DNA of 64,000 nt from Strix aluco (GCF_031877795.1 NC_133935.1:86620748-86684747), one strand, 5' to 3'; shown: positions 27,764 through 38,415, counted from the first letter of the stretch. A program made the numbers and translations. Notes: a model not told the origin generated them from the sequence alone.

Positions 27764-28480
27764 AACAGTTTCCAATCTGGACTTGGAGGCTGTTTGATGG
27801 GTACGTCCAGAGATTTTAGATTTTACCTGCCTGAGTGTCAGGCCAGTGACCACTTCTTCAGGGCTCATCTTGCCCACCAAACTGGAATAATTCTGAGGTG
27901 ATGGGTGAGGGGAAAGTCAACCCTTCTCCATCACATAAGCTGTGGTGCTGAGTCTGGGCACATCACACTGTCCCCGGACAGGGCAGAGGGAGGGATAGCA
28001 ACAGCGGTCAGGATGGTAACACCAAAGGAGTTGGCTGGCATCGTCAAAGGCAACGTGGAGCAAACATTGCCAAAAACCATAGCAGCAACACCTGACAGAT
28101 ATAGCACTGTTGGTATCATGCACCTTTGAAGCACGCTGATGCTCTGGTATTGTGGTATTACATTGCAGAAAGCCTGCAGGGTTTTTTATTAAAGATGCTC
28201 CCCATAAGAAACTCTTTTTCTCACTGATGTTTTGTCTTAGTGAAAATGCAGGACAAGAAGGTGCTGGTCAAACAGCAGGGAGGCTCAGATTTCTAACACA
28301 CAGGAGAACAATGTGAAAAGCCCTTTCAGAAGCACCACTGACTCTCAGTAATGTCCTTCAAATACGTTGAATTGCAGACTGAGTATAGGTCATTCCAGTT
28401 TCTTGTCCTTCTTGGCAGCAAAACTTTGAGACTGTAAAGTAAGTGGGGTTTCTTGTTGCGTGCTTGATTTTAGTATCACT

Positions 28481-28562
28481 GGGTCACACCTTCTACTGTA
28501 AAATGGGGGTTATGATGTTTGCCAGTGGTATATTTACTTTGTCAAAAGTGCTATAGAAGTAC
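28481..28562 (+). mobile_element. MIR-like SINE relic (3' half)
   Basis: CTACTGTAAAATGGGGGTTA, then TATTTACTTTGTCAAAAGTG and CTATAGAAGTA match the later part of MIR-type SINEs (TGTAAAATGGGG...AAAGTGCTATA-AAGTA). Confidence 0.45.
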
Positions 28563-29698
28563 AACTGTCATATTATCCTTTTCTTATATCCTTTCACAGT
28601 AAATTAAATTTGAGGCCAAAAGGACTCTTCAGCTGCTGAAACTTATGCCCCATTTTCTGCAAGGGAAGCCTTGAAATTGGGTGTCTGATGTCTCATTTCA
28701 GAAGGATTGATACCACTGCTGCTTTTCTTGAAAATACAAGAGTGCGTTGCTAGTACTGGGAGTTTTACTTAGTTCGGTTCAAGTTTTTGTTGTTTCTCTT
28801 GCCTGAAGCTGCTAGTTACACAAAACAGAAAATATCCAAGGCTGTATTCAGTAGGATGAAATACTTCTGTGAGCAGAGGAATTTAAGAAGTCTTATCTCC
28901 AGTGCATGTCATGCTTGGCTGTCTATGTTTAATAAGGTGGAGCTCTGATCTAAGGGTTTTTCCTGGGGTTGAGGCATCCATTATCTCTCCCTCCCACTTG
29001 AATTCACTGGAATAGATGAACCAAGTGGCTCCACCTCCCTTTCAGTGCCAGCAGGAATCTGGAGCCTTCTTTTCTATATAGCCACCTCTTTTACTCCAAA
29101 CTGTAGGAACTTACTGGCTTAGCTATCACCTGAGGCAAGTGTTGATGCCCAACAAATCCATGAGTCATTACACAGACACTGATGGTCACCTAGACACGGG
29201 GAACTTCACGGAGCTGGGTTAAAATGAGAAGCTTGTGCATAGGATCTAAGAACTCCTTACAGGAGGGCTAGGGAAAAACAAGCATAATTAAACACAAGAG
29301 AGTCAGGATGTGAGTGTTGTTTTTTACGTCTCTTACACACCTCAGGTTTTCCACAGTTCTGAATGAAGATAAGGCTTAAAGATTTTAATTTCAACCAGCC
29401 AGTGTGCAGCCTGCAGCCATTCACCTGAACGAGATGAGGAGAGACAGGCTGAGGATTTGGAAGATAACTGAGGAAAGCTGGATGCCAGACATTAAATGGG
29501 AGGTTTGTCTTAGCCGTAAGATGGAAGGCAGCATTGGTGAGTCACAATTCGGCTTCCTAAGCCCCAAGTTTGGTGCATCTACAATAATGATGGAAAAAAA
29601 AGATATTCTTCCTGTATGTATTGTCACTGCCAGAAATTTTCCATTTGAACAAAGGTATAGATGTGTTTTCCTGAGAAGGCTATGGAGTGGTTTTAATT

Positions 29699-29760
29699 TA
29701 ATGGTTGGACTAGATGCTCTTCAAGGTCTTTTCCATCCTAGATGATTCTGTGATTCTGTG
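29699..29760 (+). mobile_element. CR1 LINE 3'-end fragment
   Basis: TAATGGTTGGACTAGATGCT then TCAAGGTCTTTTCCATCCTA and the tail ATGATTCTGTGATTCTGTG. It is the last 60 bp or so of a CR1 element. Confidence 0.87.
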
Positions 29761-31833
29761 AGTGTGTTTAAGCTCCTGGAAAGTGAACGCAGGCTCTAGG
29801 GCTCAAGCTTCACGTGACTCAGTAACTGTGTTAAGGCGTAACTAGATCAGAAAGCTGCTCTACCACCTTGCAATTTACTGTTTCCCAGGGAATGAGATCA
29901 ATTAAGAAAACAAGCTGTGATAAAAGATTATTCCTTGGGATCAGTTATGGGGTTTTTATCCCTTTTTTCTGACATGCCTCATTCTGGCCAGGTTTGAATC
30001 AGGTCAGCAACTGCATGAACAAACTGGTTCAGTCTCAGCTCTCTGTATCGTTATGGATTGCACAATTGCAAAACCAGCATTCCCTTAGTAAAGGTAAGTA
30101 AAATAAAAGGATAAAAGTAAACTCCAATAATCTCATTTTTTTAATGGTTTACAGAAGAGCAGCTCATCTTTCACAGTGTTTTACCTGCATGGTGAAGAGA
30201 AACACCTCACACTTCTGCTCTGATCTCCTTCAGGGATTGCATTACCACAGGTTCTGTGGCTTTGACATTGGAAAAGCAGCAGTACTTTTCCACTTAGCCT
30301 AATCTTAGTTACTATTTTTTCTGTGGCAGCAGTACACAGTGCAACTTGGGAAATGTCAGGAGGCAAAAAACAATAAGAAGACATTTGAATCATATCTCTG
30401 CCTTGATTCCCAGCATTAAGCCAGGCAACTTCTTCTCCTGCCCCATGGGTTGCTTACTTCTTATTCACAAGCTGAGACAGGAAGAATTGATGGCAGCTAC
30501 GTGCTGGGAAGAGATACTGATTGTTGTCATGCAGGAAATCAAAAAAAAACAACCTAAACCACCTTTAGCACAGACTTATATAATGGTAAATAAGAATAAC
30601 AAGGTCATCCAGATGAGTGACTAACCACAGGGACAAATCCTGATTTTCATCACACTTTTCTTCAGTTCTTATTCAGGCAGAGTGGTAAAGCCTGATGAAG
30701 CTTCATAAGAAAAAGAGAATGAAGTCTATTGCAAGAAGTGGGGGCCTGGGACCTGATTCTTTGACCATGTTCCAATTTCAGCATGATGTGGCTTGGTGAC
30801 AAGCTCTGTAAGAAGAGGTAATATACTTTATTAAACTGACTGATATATGCCAACTGAATTATGCTTGCTTTATACAAGCAAAATTGCTCCTACAGTCTTA
30901 GATGGAAACTCTGGCCTTCACTCTGCTCCCATTTACACTGATGCAAGTCAAAGGTAATTTCATTATAACTAATATAAACACATTACAAACAAGGCAATTA
31001 CACCTGTAAGATATTGGTGTGAGCTGAACCCTTTTCTCTGACATTTCTACTAATGTTTGAAAAGAAGTAAGAAAGTAAAATGTGGTATTTTTTAAAATGT
31101 TAAAACTGTGGATGAGAGACCTGTATGTGCAACAGCAATGAGCATTGGTAAATCTGTTAGATTTAAGAATCCACAACTATCACTTAGAAAATATCAGTGG
31201 ATAAACTATTGCCAGTAAAACTACCTCAGGAAAGGGGAAAAGTATTCCCCTAGTATCACACAAGTCATATGGGGAAAGGAGTTTGCCAGTGGAGTTTGTA
31301 AAGGCCTCCCACAGCGAGTAAGCCATATTTGCAAAAGAACTGCTCTGCCTGTGCCTGTTTAGGCTTCTTTTTGGCATAGTTCTCTGCCACTGCGGTGGTC
31401 CCTCGGGCAACTGGCCCAGTGGATGAGAAACGGCAGAGTACGTGCTCGCCTCCACACAGAGCCCTTTCTTTTTGTTATGAAGGGAGGATGGGGAGGAGGA
31501 GTGAAACCATCTGTGCTTCCAAGTCCCTTCTGGATTGGGGGGATCCTTGACTGAGCCTCTCTAGTATTTACAGACAAGTTGTGACAGTGATTAATGCATC
31601 ATCAAGAAAATTTTTTGGTCAGTTTGGACTTTTTTGGTTTGAGTAGTCAAGGAACCATATATTTTTCTAGATATACCTCATCGTACTAAAACTCTATGTG
31701 AATGAAATGTGAAAAGGAAAAGTACATTTCTGTCCCCTGATTTCCAATCCATCAGTTTTCAGACTGAGATTCTCTCTTGCAAGCTGTGTAAGGAGAAAAT
31801 GCTGTTCTTATAACTCTTCATCCTCATTGTACC

Positions 31834-31872
31834 ATATATTATATATATTATGAATACATATATATATTATAA
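31834..31872. repeat. AT-rich simple repeat
   Basis: ATATATTATATATATTATGA followed by ATACATATATATATTATAA; near-palindromic TA-rich tract. Confidence 0.8.
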
Positions 31873-32004
31873 AGAAAGACCTCAGTGTTCATGTGCTGCA
31901 TCAGCCTGCACTACGTTAATTATCTTTTGTTTAAAGAAAACAGAAATTCACACCTATAGCTCTGCTTGGGTTGGGAGGGAAAGGAAAGGGCTTGTAAACG
32001 AAGC

Positions 32005-32064
32005 AAGGCAGTGGTTTAGCAATTAGAGCCCAGGATTGAAAGTCAGCAAGGTTACAGTTCTGGA
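32005..32064 (+). mobile_element. tRNA-derived SINE relic (MIR/CORE-SINE-like head)
   Basis: GCAGTGGTTTAGCAATTAGAGC followed by a GGATTGAAAGTCAGCAAGGTT segment resembles the A-box head of MIR-type SINEs (AGTGGTTA-GAGC...GGAGTCAG...GGTT). It is short and diverged. Confidence 0.45.
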
Positions 32065-32984
32065 GATTTGCTGTTGTTTGTCCTGATGAAGTTCCTCCTA
32101 AATGAGGTGATTATTGTAGCTGTCAGGAATGAAAAGGTAGGACACATTGATTTCATCCCCACTGCAATCTCCAGGACGTGCCAGTACAGAGCAGTCAATA
32201 TGAATTGCCAATTAACAAAAAAACAATATTGGCAAGTTGGCAGTTTGAGAAAAAACTCCCTCCAGCCAATGCATAAAACTCCTGCCATTCAAAGCTCCAT
32301 CCTCGAGCAAAGGCATTAGCAAACCTGCCCAGAAAATCAGCAAAGATGAGCTTTTTTGGCGCAGCTGAATAGCAAATTGTAGAGCTGAGAGCTTGTCTGC
32401 AGAGGGGAAATGTAGCAGAACAGTAATATAGGAACACACTTCAAGTGCACACCCTATCTGGAGATAAAAATCACTTTACTTTGGAGTAATTATTCTGTTC
32501 TGAAAAAACATTTGTTATTCAGGAATAAAGTATCTTTCATTTCAGAATTAAAGTGCCTGTGCTCTTATTCTGCCATTCTGCTAATGATAATAGATACAGC
32601 TGTTGAGTATAATTGAGATTCTTCCACAATAGCTACTGTGGAAATCTTCCCCTTGTAAATAAGCCCTAGGAATACCGTGCTTCCAATTACCTTATATTTC
32701 AACTGCAGTTCATATAAATGGATACTGTTGACTTACCTACAAATTTCATGCAATTAAAATCGTTAATGTGAAGCTTTGGGCTGAAGAAACAACTCCAGAA
32801 TATCAGCCAGGAGAAATGTCTTTGACATGATGGAGTGAAGCTGGTCTAGAAAACACCCAGGAGCAATTAGTACCTGACCGTTACTGTACTTGCGAAGGAA
32901 TCCCTGCCTCTGCAATAACAAACCCGGGTCTTGCGTGCTGCTTTTAACACAAGCTCTCAAAGGATTTGACCAGAGAGGTATCAT

Positions 32985-33085
32985 TATCCCTCATCAACAA
33001 ATGGGAAAAGTGAAGCAGCTGTTGTAAGATGATTTAACGTTGCCCAGCAAGCCACTGAAAAACAACCTTTTGTTTTCTAACCCTG
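32985..33085 (-). mobile_element. MIR-like SINE relic, minus strand
   Basis: TCATTATCCCTCATCAACAA followed by ATGGGAAAAGTGAAGCAG, then TTGCCCAGCAAGCCACTGAA and TTTTCTAACCC. The order and wording match the inverted MIR body (ATTATCCCCATTTTACAGATGGGGAAACTGAGGC...TTGCCCAAGG...AGCAAGCCAGTGGC). It lies about 1 kb upstream of the EXOC4 start. Confidence 0.5.
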
Positions 33086-33651
33086 AACACGGCAGCATAC
33101 ACCTTTCCTCTTCTGAAGGAGACCATCCTGTGGCAAGAGATGGAGTGTATCGGTCGTAAAACAAGGACTGTGGGCAAGTAGGTTGGCCTTCAGTAAGCAT
33201 TGGGTGTTGGAGATCTGGCTCCAATTTGTCATCTCCAGCTGTGCAAAAACCACAATTCAAATGCAAATGTTAACTCACTCAGGTTTACTTTCGGAGTTGA
33301 CTTCCAAGATCACCTGGGCTGTTTCAGCTCGGGTCACCTCACCGCTTTCCCAGTGAAACCTGGGGAAAACTATATTTAAAAACATCATAATTTAAAGACA
33401 TTACATTAAGCGATGCTTCAGCAACCCCTTGTAGACGTACTTGCAATCAGAATCCGCTCGAGGCTGTGGCACGCAGCTATTCATTAGCATCAGCTAGTTC
33501 GTAGGACACATTACTCTAAGTAACTAGTGCATTTTGTTCGTTTTAAACCATATAAATGCTTAAACCCTTTGCTGTTCAGTCTGGTGAAGGGCTGGGAGCA
33601 TGTCCGGCGTGGCCTGGCTCTGTGTGGGCGGCTTTGGTCCCTCACACTCAC

Positions 33652-33839
33652 ACCCCATTTTCTGCAGCTTCCAGAGCGAATGATGACTTCTGGGCACAGC
33701 CCTCTTTGCAGATGTCTGAACAGTAGTTTTTTAATCTCTCAACAAGTTTTAACCGCTTTTCGAAGGGGGCATTGGACCCTCGACGCCTCATTTCAGTCAG
33801 CTCCACGCTGAGAGTGGCGCAGGCCGGAGCCGCCGCCAT
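33652..33839 (-). other. Candidate first exon of a divergent transcript (unknown product)
   Basis: On the minus strand an open frame begins MAAAPACATLSVELTEMRRR at 33839 and continues with FEKRLKLVERLKNYC. It stays open to a consensus donor GTGAGT at 33646-33651 (TGA follows inside the donor at 33648-33650). That would make a 188-nt exon encoding 62 residues plus two bases. A second Met (codon 17, 33789-33791) has a better -3 purine. The encoded peptide is basic, probably helical, with Cys at 40, 44 and 48. It starts inside the CpG-rich region next to a ZNF143-type motif. I do not recognise the protein. It may instead be an untranslated promoter-upstream RNA with a chance frame. Confidence 0.3.
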
Positions 33840-33843
33840 AAAA

Positions 33844-33857
33844 ACTACAACTCCCAG
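33844..33857 (+). promoter_or_regulatory. ZNF143/Staf (THAP11)-type core promoter motif
   Basis: ACTACAACTCCCAG matches the widespread ACTACAnnTCCC promoter motif bound by ZNF143/Staf. It lies 170 bp upstream of the EXOC4 ATG and 5 bp from the first ATG of the minus-strand open frame described below, so it could serve a divergent promoter. Confidence 0.6.
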
Positions 33858-33927
33858 AGCGCTCCGCGGCGGCGCCGCACGCCGCACAGCAGCTTGGTGC
33901 CGGTCGCCCCGCCTTCCACCGCCTTCT

Positions 33928-33932
33928 ATTGG
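33928..33932 (-). promoter_or_regulatory. Inverted CCAAT box, distal
   Basis: ATTGG in the context TCTATTGGTGC, 41 bp upstream of the proximal inverted CCAAT box. Paired CCAAT boxes at this kind of spacing are common in TATA-less promoters. Confidence 0.45.
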
Positions 33933-33968
33933 TGCAAAGACCCGCAGCTGCCCGCCTTCTCTCTTCTG

Positions 33969-33973
33969 ATTGG
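33969..33973 (-). promoter_or_regulatory. Inverted CCAAT box (NF-Y-type), proximal
   Basis: ATTGG in the context CTGATTGGCTG, a strong NF-Y-type match in inverted orientation, 54 bp upstream of the EXOC4 ATG. Confidence 0.6.
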
Positions 33974-34022
33974 CTGCGCCGCGCCAGCACGGGTGGCTGC
34001 CCGGTGTTTGAGGGGGGGGGTG

Positions 34023-34034
34023 CAAGATGGCGGC
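34023..34034 (+). promoter_or_regulatory. EXOC4: TISU / YY1 element at the EXOC4 start codon
   Basis: CAAGATGGCGGC is an exact match to the TISU consensus SAASATGGCGGC, which doubles as a YY1 site. TISU elements support accurate initiation from very short 5' leaders without scanning (established knowledge). This supports the chosen start and predicts a transcription start only about 5-30 nt upstream, around 33995-34020. Confidence 0.8.
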
Positions 34035-34112
34035 GGGCGAGGCGGCGGGGCGCTACCGGAGCACCATGAGCAAGAGCAAGGACCCCTCGGGGCTGCTCAT
34101 CTCTGTGATCAG
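34027..34112 (+). CDS. EXOC4: EXOC4 (Sec8) coding exon 1
   Basis: First coding exon of the exocyst subunit Sec8, which tethers secretory vesicles to the plasma membrane as part of the eight-protein exocyst. The exon encodes residues 1-28 and two bases of codon 29. The stretch [20 protein letters not shown] matches vertebrate EXOC4 almost exactly. I chose the ATG at 34027 because it begins [11 protein letters not shown], which corresponds to the known MAA-rich N-terminus, and because it lies in an ideal CAAGATGGCGGC context. The exon ends at AG|GTAGGG, a consensus donor (phase 2), and codon 29 (Arg) is completed by the first base of exon 2. The exon sits inside a CpG-rich promoter. Family identity is from recognition of the conserved sequence; the 5' end of the mRNA is not visible. 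Confidence 0.95.
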
Positions 34113-37100
34113 GTAGGGGCGGCGCGGCCCCGCTCCGCAGCCTCCGTCCCGCCTGCAGGGCCGCCTCTGGGCGCGACCCAGGGGTGTGTGGGGACCTTCC
34201 CGGGCTGGGCCTCCAGAGCCTCGGGTCCTTCCAGGGCCCTGGCAGCGGTGGGGAGGCCTCAGTTCTGGAGCAGGCCTGAGGGGTGTCCCGCCGTCTTCCC
34301 GCCCTGCCCGGCTCACCGCCTTCTGTTCCCCTTACTTTGCTATATCCCGGGGTCAGAGGAGTAAGCCCTGCAGTTAACAACAGTGTAATGTCATACAGGG
34401 AGGGTCAAGGCACCATCTTATTCCTATAGAGTCTATAGTTGACGCCCGTCCACAAACACACAGCAGCACTGAGTAAAATATGGCTGGTTGGAAAAGCTGT
34501 AGGACTAGGAAGTCCTGTGGGCAGAGTCCATCCTGGTCTAGGATGCAGTAGTGGGAAAAGTGCTGCTTCTGAGCCTGGCTGTCTTGTGGGGTGTGAAAGG
34601 AAAGCAGTTGTGTCTAGTCATGTTTAGACTATTGGGTTTTGTCTGTCCTTATTCCTGAACTCTTCTCTCCTCTGCTAAGGGTGATTCTGTGATATACTTG
34701 GAGCCAAGCAAGCACCTGAATTCACTTCACTGGTTTCTCTCTGTGCCGCCTTCAACTGCTTGTAAATCTGTTCTACGCCGCTTATAACCAGCGGGTTGGC
34801 AGTTGATTTCCCACACTGAAACTTAAATGTTGGCCTTATGCACCCCCTGTAAAGCGGGTGTGGGCAGCAAGTAGTCATACTAGTATGATATTGTGAGTTG
34901 TAGTGAGCTTTTGAGCTTTGGTTTCTTCTTCCATGTCTTTGCCAGAAACTATCGTCATTCTGTTACTTTGGAGGAGTTACTGTAGCAATAGTTCTGTATC
35001 TAGGATGTGTTACGATTTTAAAATCCTCTGTGAATGATAATGTTTAGGACAAGATTCCATTCTTTTTCATTACTTTGAAAACTGGGCTTTCAGATCTTGC
35101 AAGGTAAATGGTGGCTCTGAAAAAAAGCAGCTGCCTCACAGAACTGCTTAGCCTTTCCAGGGTCGTGACTGTGGTCTCGGAATTGTATGGTAATAGGTAA
35201 CAAAGAATCACTGAACAATGAATGAAAGGTGATGCTTAACACAGACTGTGGTGCCTGACTTTCCCATTTCAAGTATATGTGGTTCATTAGTTTTATAAGA
35301 AAAGCTTATAAACCCAGAGTTGTTGACATTGGAGTTACCTGTATATATGTATGCAGATGGAGAAAAGTATATATGGGTCTGAACTCATATAACCATGAGG
35401 TATGACAGTGGTAGTAGTGTGTACTTTGGTAACTTGATTTTGTATATAGCACATGTTGAAAGGGAGAGAGATAGGAAGCTAATACCCAAATACATGACTA
35501 TTAAAATGGGTAGTGTTCCTGCGGATTTTGTATCCAGGCCTACACACGCTCATGGATGCAATTATTAATGAGTTTGCATGGACTGTTTGCATAATGAATA
35601 CATGTTTAACTGTGATAACCTGAAAAAAATCAGGCTTCTTACCTGGATCTTGAGTTTTTGCTGGGCACTTAAACCTTGTATTTGGGACAAGGATAATTAC
35701 TGTGGATTTAAAGTGTGTTGTCCTTAGTGTTTCTTTGTCAGCCTCAAATTTGAATAATTTGGAGAGGCAAACAGGGTAAGTTGTAGCTAGATAACCTTAA
35801 TTTAGAGAAAATACAGTAATTTGTAGACAGTGGAAGAATGAATAATATACATGCATTGATTGCTGTGGCATTTCCTGTAGTAATTGACTTTTTTTTTTCC
35901 ATGTTTCCTATAATTTCCAAGAGTATTTTAAGGGCCTCCTTTTGTATCTCTATTTTAATAAATCTGGACTTGTTATTTCATTTATAATATAAAATGAGAG
36001 TGAGTTCATGTTACTGTGTTCTCCAAATAAGAAATCATGTTTGTTTAATAATCTTTGGCTTACGGGCACTGATACCTTGGCTAGTTTAGGTCCAGTGTTT
36101 AGACACAACATTGAAATTATCAACTTTATGAAATTAAAATTATTCAACAGAACAGCCTGATAACTAAACCTCCAGAATTTAATTAGAACTTGGTTTGGAT
36201 GTAGAGATTCTTTGCAGAGCTTGAAGTGTCATGTTGAGCCAGACCATGAAAACCTGAAAGTAGAACTGATTGCAGAGGAAGGAAAAAATGTTGTGTTAAT
36301 AATGCTCACGTTTCTTAGGGTTAGCCAAGTACAAAAAGCAAATGGTGTGGAAAGGAATTTAAATCACTTTCTTTTGAATGTTGTTTTTGTATAGTAGCTT
36401 AGATGCGGGTGAACTTGCAAAGCAACAGTTGAAATTTTCTGCTGTTTTGTATGCTCATAAAATACTATTGCAAACCAATTTAGACCTGGGTGGGTGAAAT
36501 GTATCTTTCTTATAGCTTTACTCAGCTTCAGAAAAATACCACGAATCTTAACAGTAGGCCATTGGTTTGAAATGTAGCAAAGTTTTCTTTTCTTGATAGC
36601 TTTATTTCCAAAACATTTATGTGTAGAGTCTTCTGCCAGTCCTTGTGGTTTTACACTTGTATTTCCCTGTTTATTTAAAACGCTATTTGTTTTTCTCTTG
36701 TTGCTGTGAAAGGCCCATAAAAGGAAACCCTATATGAAAAGTAGCAAAACTTTGACTACATTCTGCTGCTCTGAACAAACCAACCCAGAGGAGCTTCTTC
36801 AACTATTACGGTATTTTAGTTGGTTATAGCAAAGATGGTTATGTCTTTCAGAAAGGAACATTGTTTAGGTCTGTAAAATCTATTTAGTGTGATTATCTAT
36901 AAAATGCTTTGAAATGTTAAGCTGAAAGGCCTTTTAAAAATATAAATGATTTTATTAACGAAGGGATAATTTTTGATATTTACTCAAGCTCAGCAGCTCT
37001 CTGTTGCAAGAGACTGAATAATTTACTTTCCTCTAATACTAGATTTAGGGGTTCTTATACTCATTTCACTGGTCTTCCCAGGAGAAAAAGGGTCTTGCTT

Positions 37101-37956
37101 TCAGGAAGAGTATTTGGGGCCAGATCCTTGACAAAGTTTAACATATTACAGCAGCACTGAAATCAAGTAAGAAACGGTATTTTATGGGAGCTGGGGCTAA
37201 AATCAGGTTGCTGCTGCTTCAGGAAAGATAGCTGCATAAATGGCAGTGTAGGTTTCATCACTGTTGTTCATCGCAGTCTTGGTGTAGTTTGGAAATTTTG
37301 GGTCGTCCCTAGTCTCTGTGGTGTTGCTTTTCACTAGCTCTGAGATGAAGGAAGACCCAACAGGAAGGACTGTCCCACTTCTGATCTCTTTTTTGTCCCT
37401 GTGAAGTGTCCCTTTTTCCTGTTGTGTTGGGGGACACATTTATTCTTTGGGAGTTGTTTCCTGTGGGAAGATTCATGTACTGATCAGATTCACCTTGGTT
37501 TTCTGGTTGGTGCCGAGAGTAGAGAATAAAGGCAGCCTCCAGTATGGACTAATTTGAAAGAAGTTGTTTCCTGAGCAGAAGGAGATGTGCTGCTCAGTAG
37601 AGTACAAAACTGAAAATAAAATCCTGCTGTTTGAGCTGAACCGGGACCTGTTGGGTGCCGATAACCCCACTAAGGTCGTCTGGCTCAGAGGGGTGATTTC
37701 TGGCTCCCAAGCCGCGTGGTGCAGACATCTGGTGCCTGTGCTGCCCCATAGCCCCAACTCGGGCAGACTGACTGTGTCCTCACAGCAAAACACCTGGCTC
37801 GGGCCTCCTGTTGGAATCCTTGTGGTATCTCATTGGTTCCAAAACCTTTATATATCTACGAACAGCAGTTCAGATTGTTTGCCGACGTCAAACCTGCCTT
37901 GCAGCACACAGGCAGTGTTAGCAAAAATCATAACTAAGAAAACTCTCTAAACCAAA

Positions 37957-38415
37957 TGATAGTTTAGAAAGCCAACATTGGTTTATTGCGGTGCTGGGTG
38001 CATGGGGGATTTCTCCTCTTAACATGCACACCAATGGGACTTTCTGTGCTTTATTGATACACAAAACTTGCAGAATTAGTAATTTTCCAAGTCCATCCTC
38101 TCTATGATGATTGGTTAGTAATTTACATACAATTATCGTACTGCTGACACTACTACTATGCATGCTCAGGGGAAGAGTCTTCACCTGGGCAAGGATCTTC
38201 TCGACCTGTAGGCGAGATTTTTGGTATTATTATGCGGCTAGTTCAGCTAAGGACACATGGACCTTGAGTTTGCTTGCCAAGTTGGTAACATACCCTTGTC
38301 AAGGGCTAATGGCTCTGGGACCTCCTTGCTCAAAGGCGGTGGATCTACTTGTTCTTCTGATTAGGGATGCCTTTGGCTTTAACATAGACCAAGAACATCT
38401 TTCTTGACCTCAGCA
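37957..38415 (-). mobile_element. Solo-LTR-like endogenous retroviral element, minus strand
   Basis: Read on the minus strand this block resembles an avian retroviral LTR. It starts TGCTGAGGTCAAGAAAGATG (or TGAGG), has CCAAT in its body, then ATCAATAAAGCAC and, about 60 bp on, GCACCGCAATAAACCAATG, two polyadenylation signals near the 3' side. It ends CTTTCTAAACTATCA (TG...CA ends). The block is about 459 bp. I see no convincing target-site duplication, primer-binding site or gag/pol sequence next to it, so a solo LTR is most likely. Edges are approximate. Confidence 0.5.

Larger units (their letters stand above)
27764..33645. other. Intergenic DNA upstream of the EXOC4 promoter
   Basis: About 5.9 kb with a CR1 tail (29699), MIR-like relics (28481, 32005, 32985) and an AT repeat (31834). 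32440-32660 is AT-rich with several TAATTA/ATTA motifs, a possible distal element. No gene is supported. Confidence 0.55.
33780..34330. promoter_or_regulatory. EXOC4: CpG-rich EXOC4 promoter region
   Basis: An abrupt G+C- and CpG-rich block in otherwise AT-rich DNA, covering the EXOC4 start, the first exon and the first 200 bp of intron 1. No TATA box is visible near the start. It contains two inverted CCAAT boxes, a ZNF143/Staf-type motif and a TISU/YY1 element, as expected for a TATA-less housekeeping promoter. Boundaries are judged by eye from CpG density. Confidence 0.85.

Noticed and set aside
27905..28134. Overlapping frames on both strands just after CR1 copy C, one with a hydrophobic segment.
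   Set aside because: No start context, splice sites or recognised family; similar frames on both strands indicate chance.
33894..34364. Long open frames (156 codons plus, 195 codons minus) over the promoter.
   Set aside because: High G+C lowers stop-codon frequency; composition is Pro/Arg/Ala/Gly-rich without domains, and the true coding frame here is EXOC4 exon 1.
34680..34697. GTGATTCTGTGATATAC looks like a CR1 tail.
   Set aside because: Only the octamer-like words match; the adjoining CR1 3' sequence (TTGGAC...CCAACC) is absent.
37203..37439. Minus-strand 78-codon frame ending in a tyrosine-motif-like segment (DETYTAIYAAIF), resembling an immune-receptor tail.
   Set aside because: No flanking exon, splice sites or membrane segment; a frame this short arises often by chance and I recognise no homologue.
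37564..37950. Plus-strand 128-codon open frame in intron 1.
   Set aside because: No recognisable domain, overlaps an equally long minus-strand frame, and lies in a GC-rich patch next to an LTR-like block.
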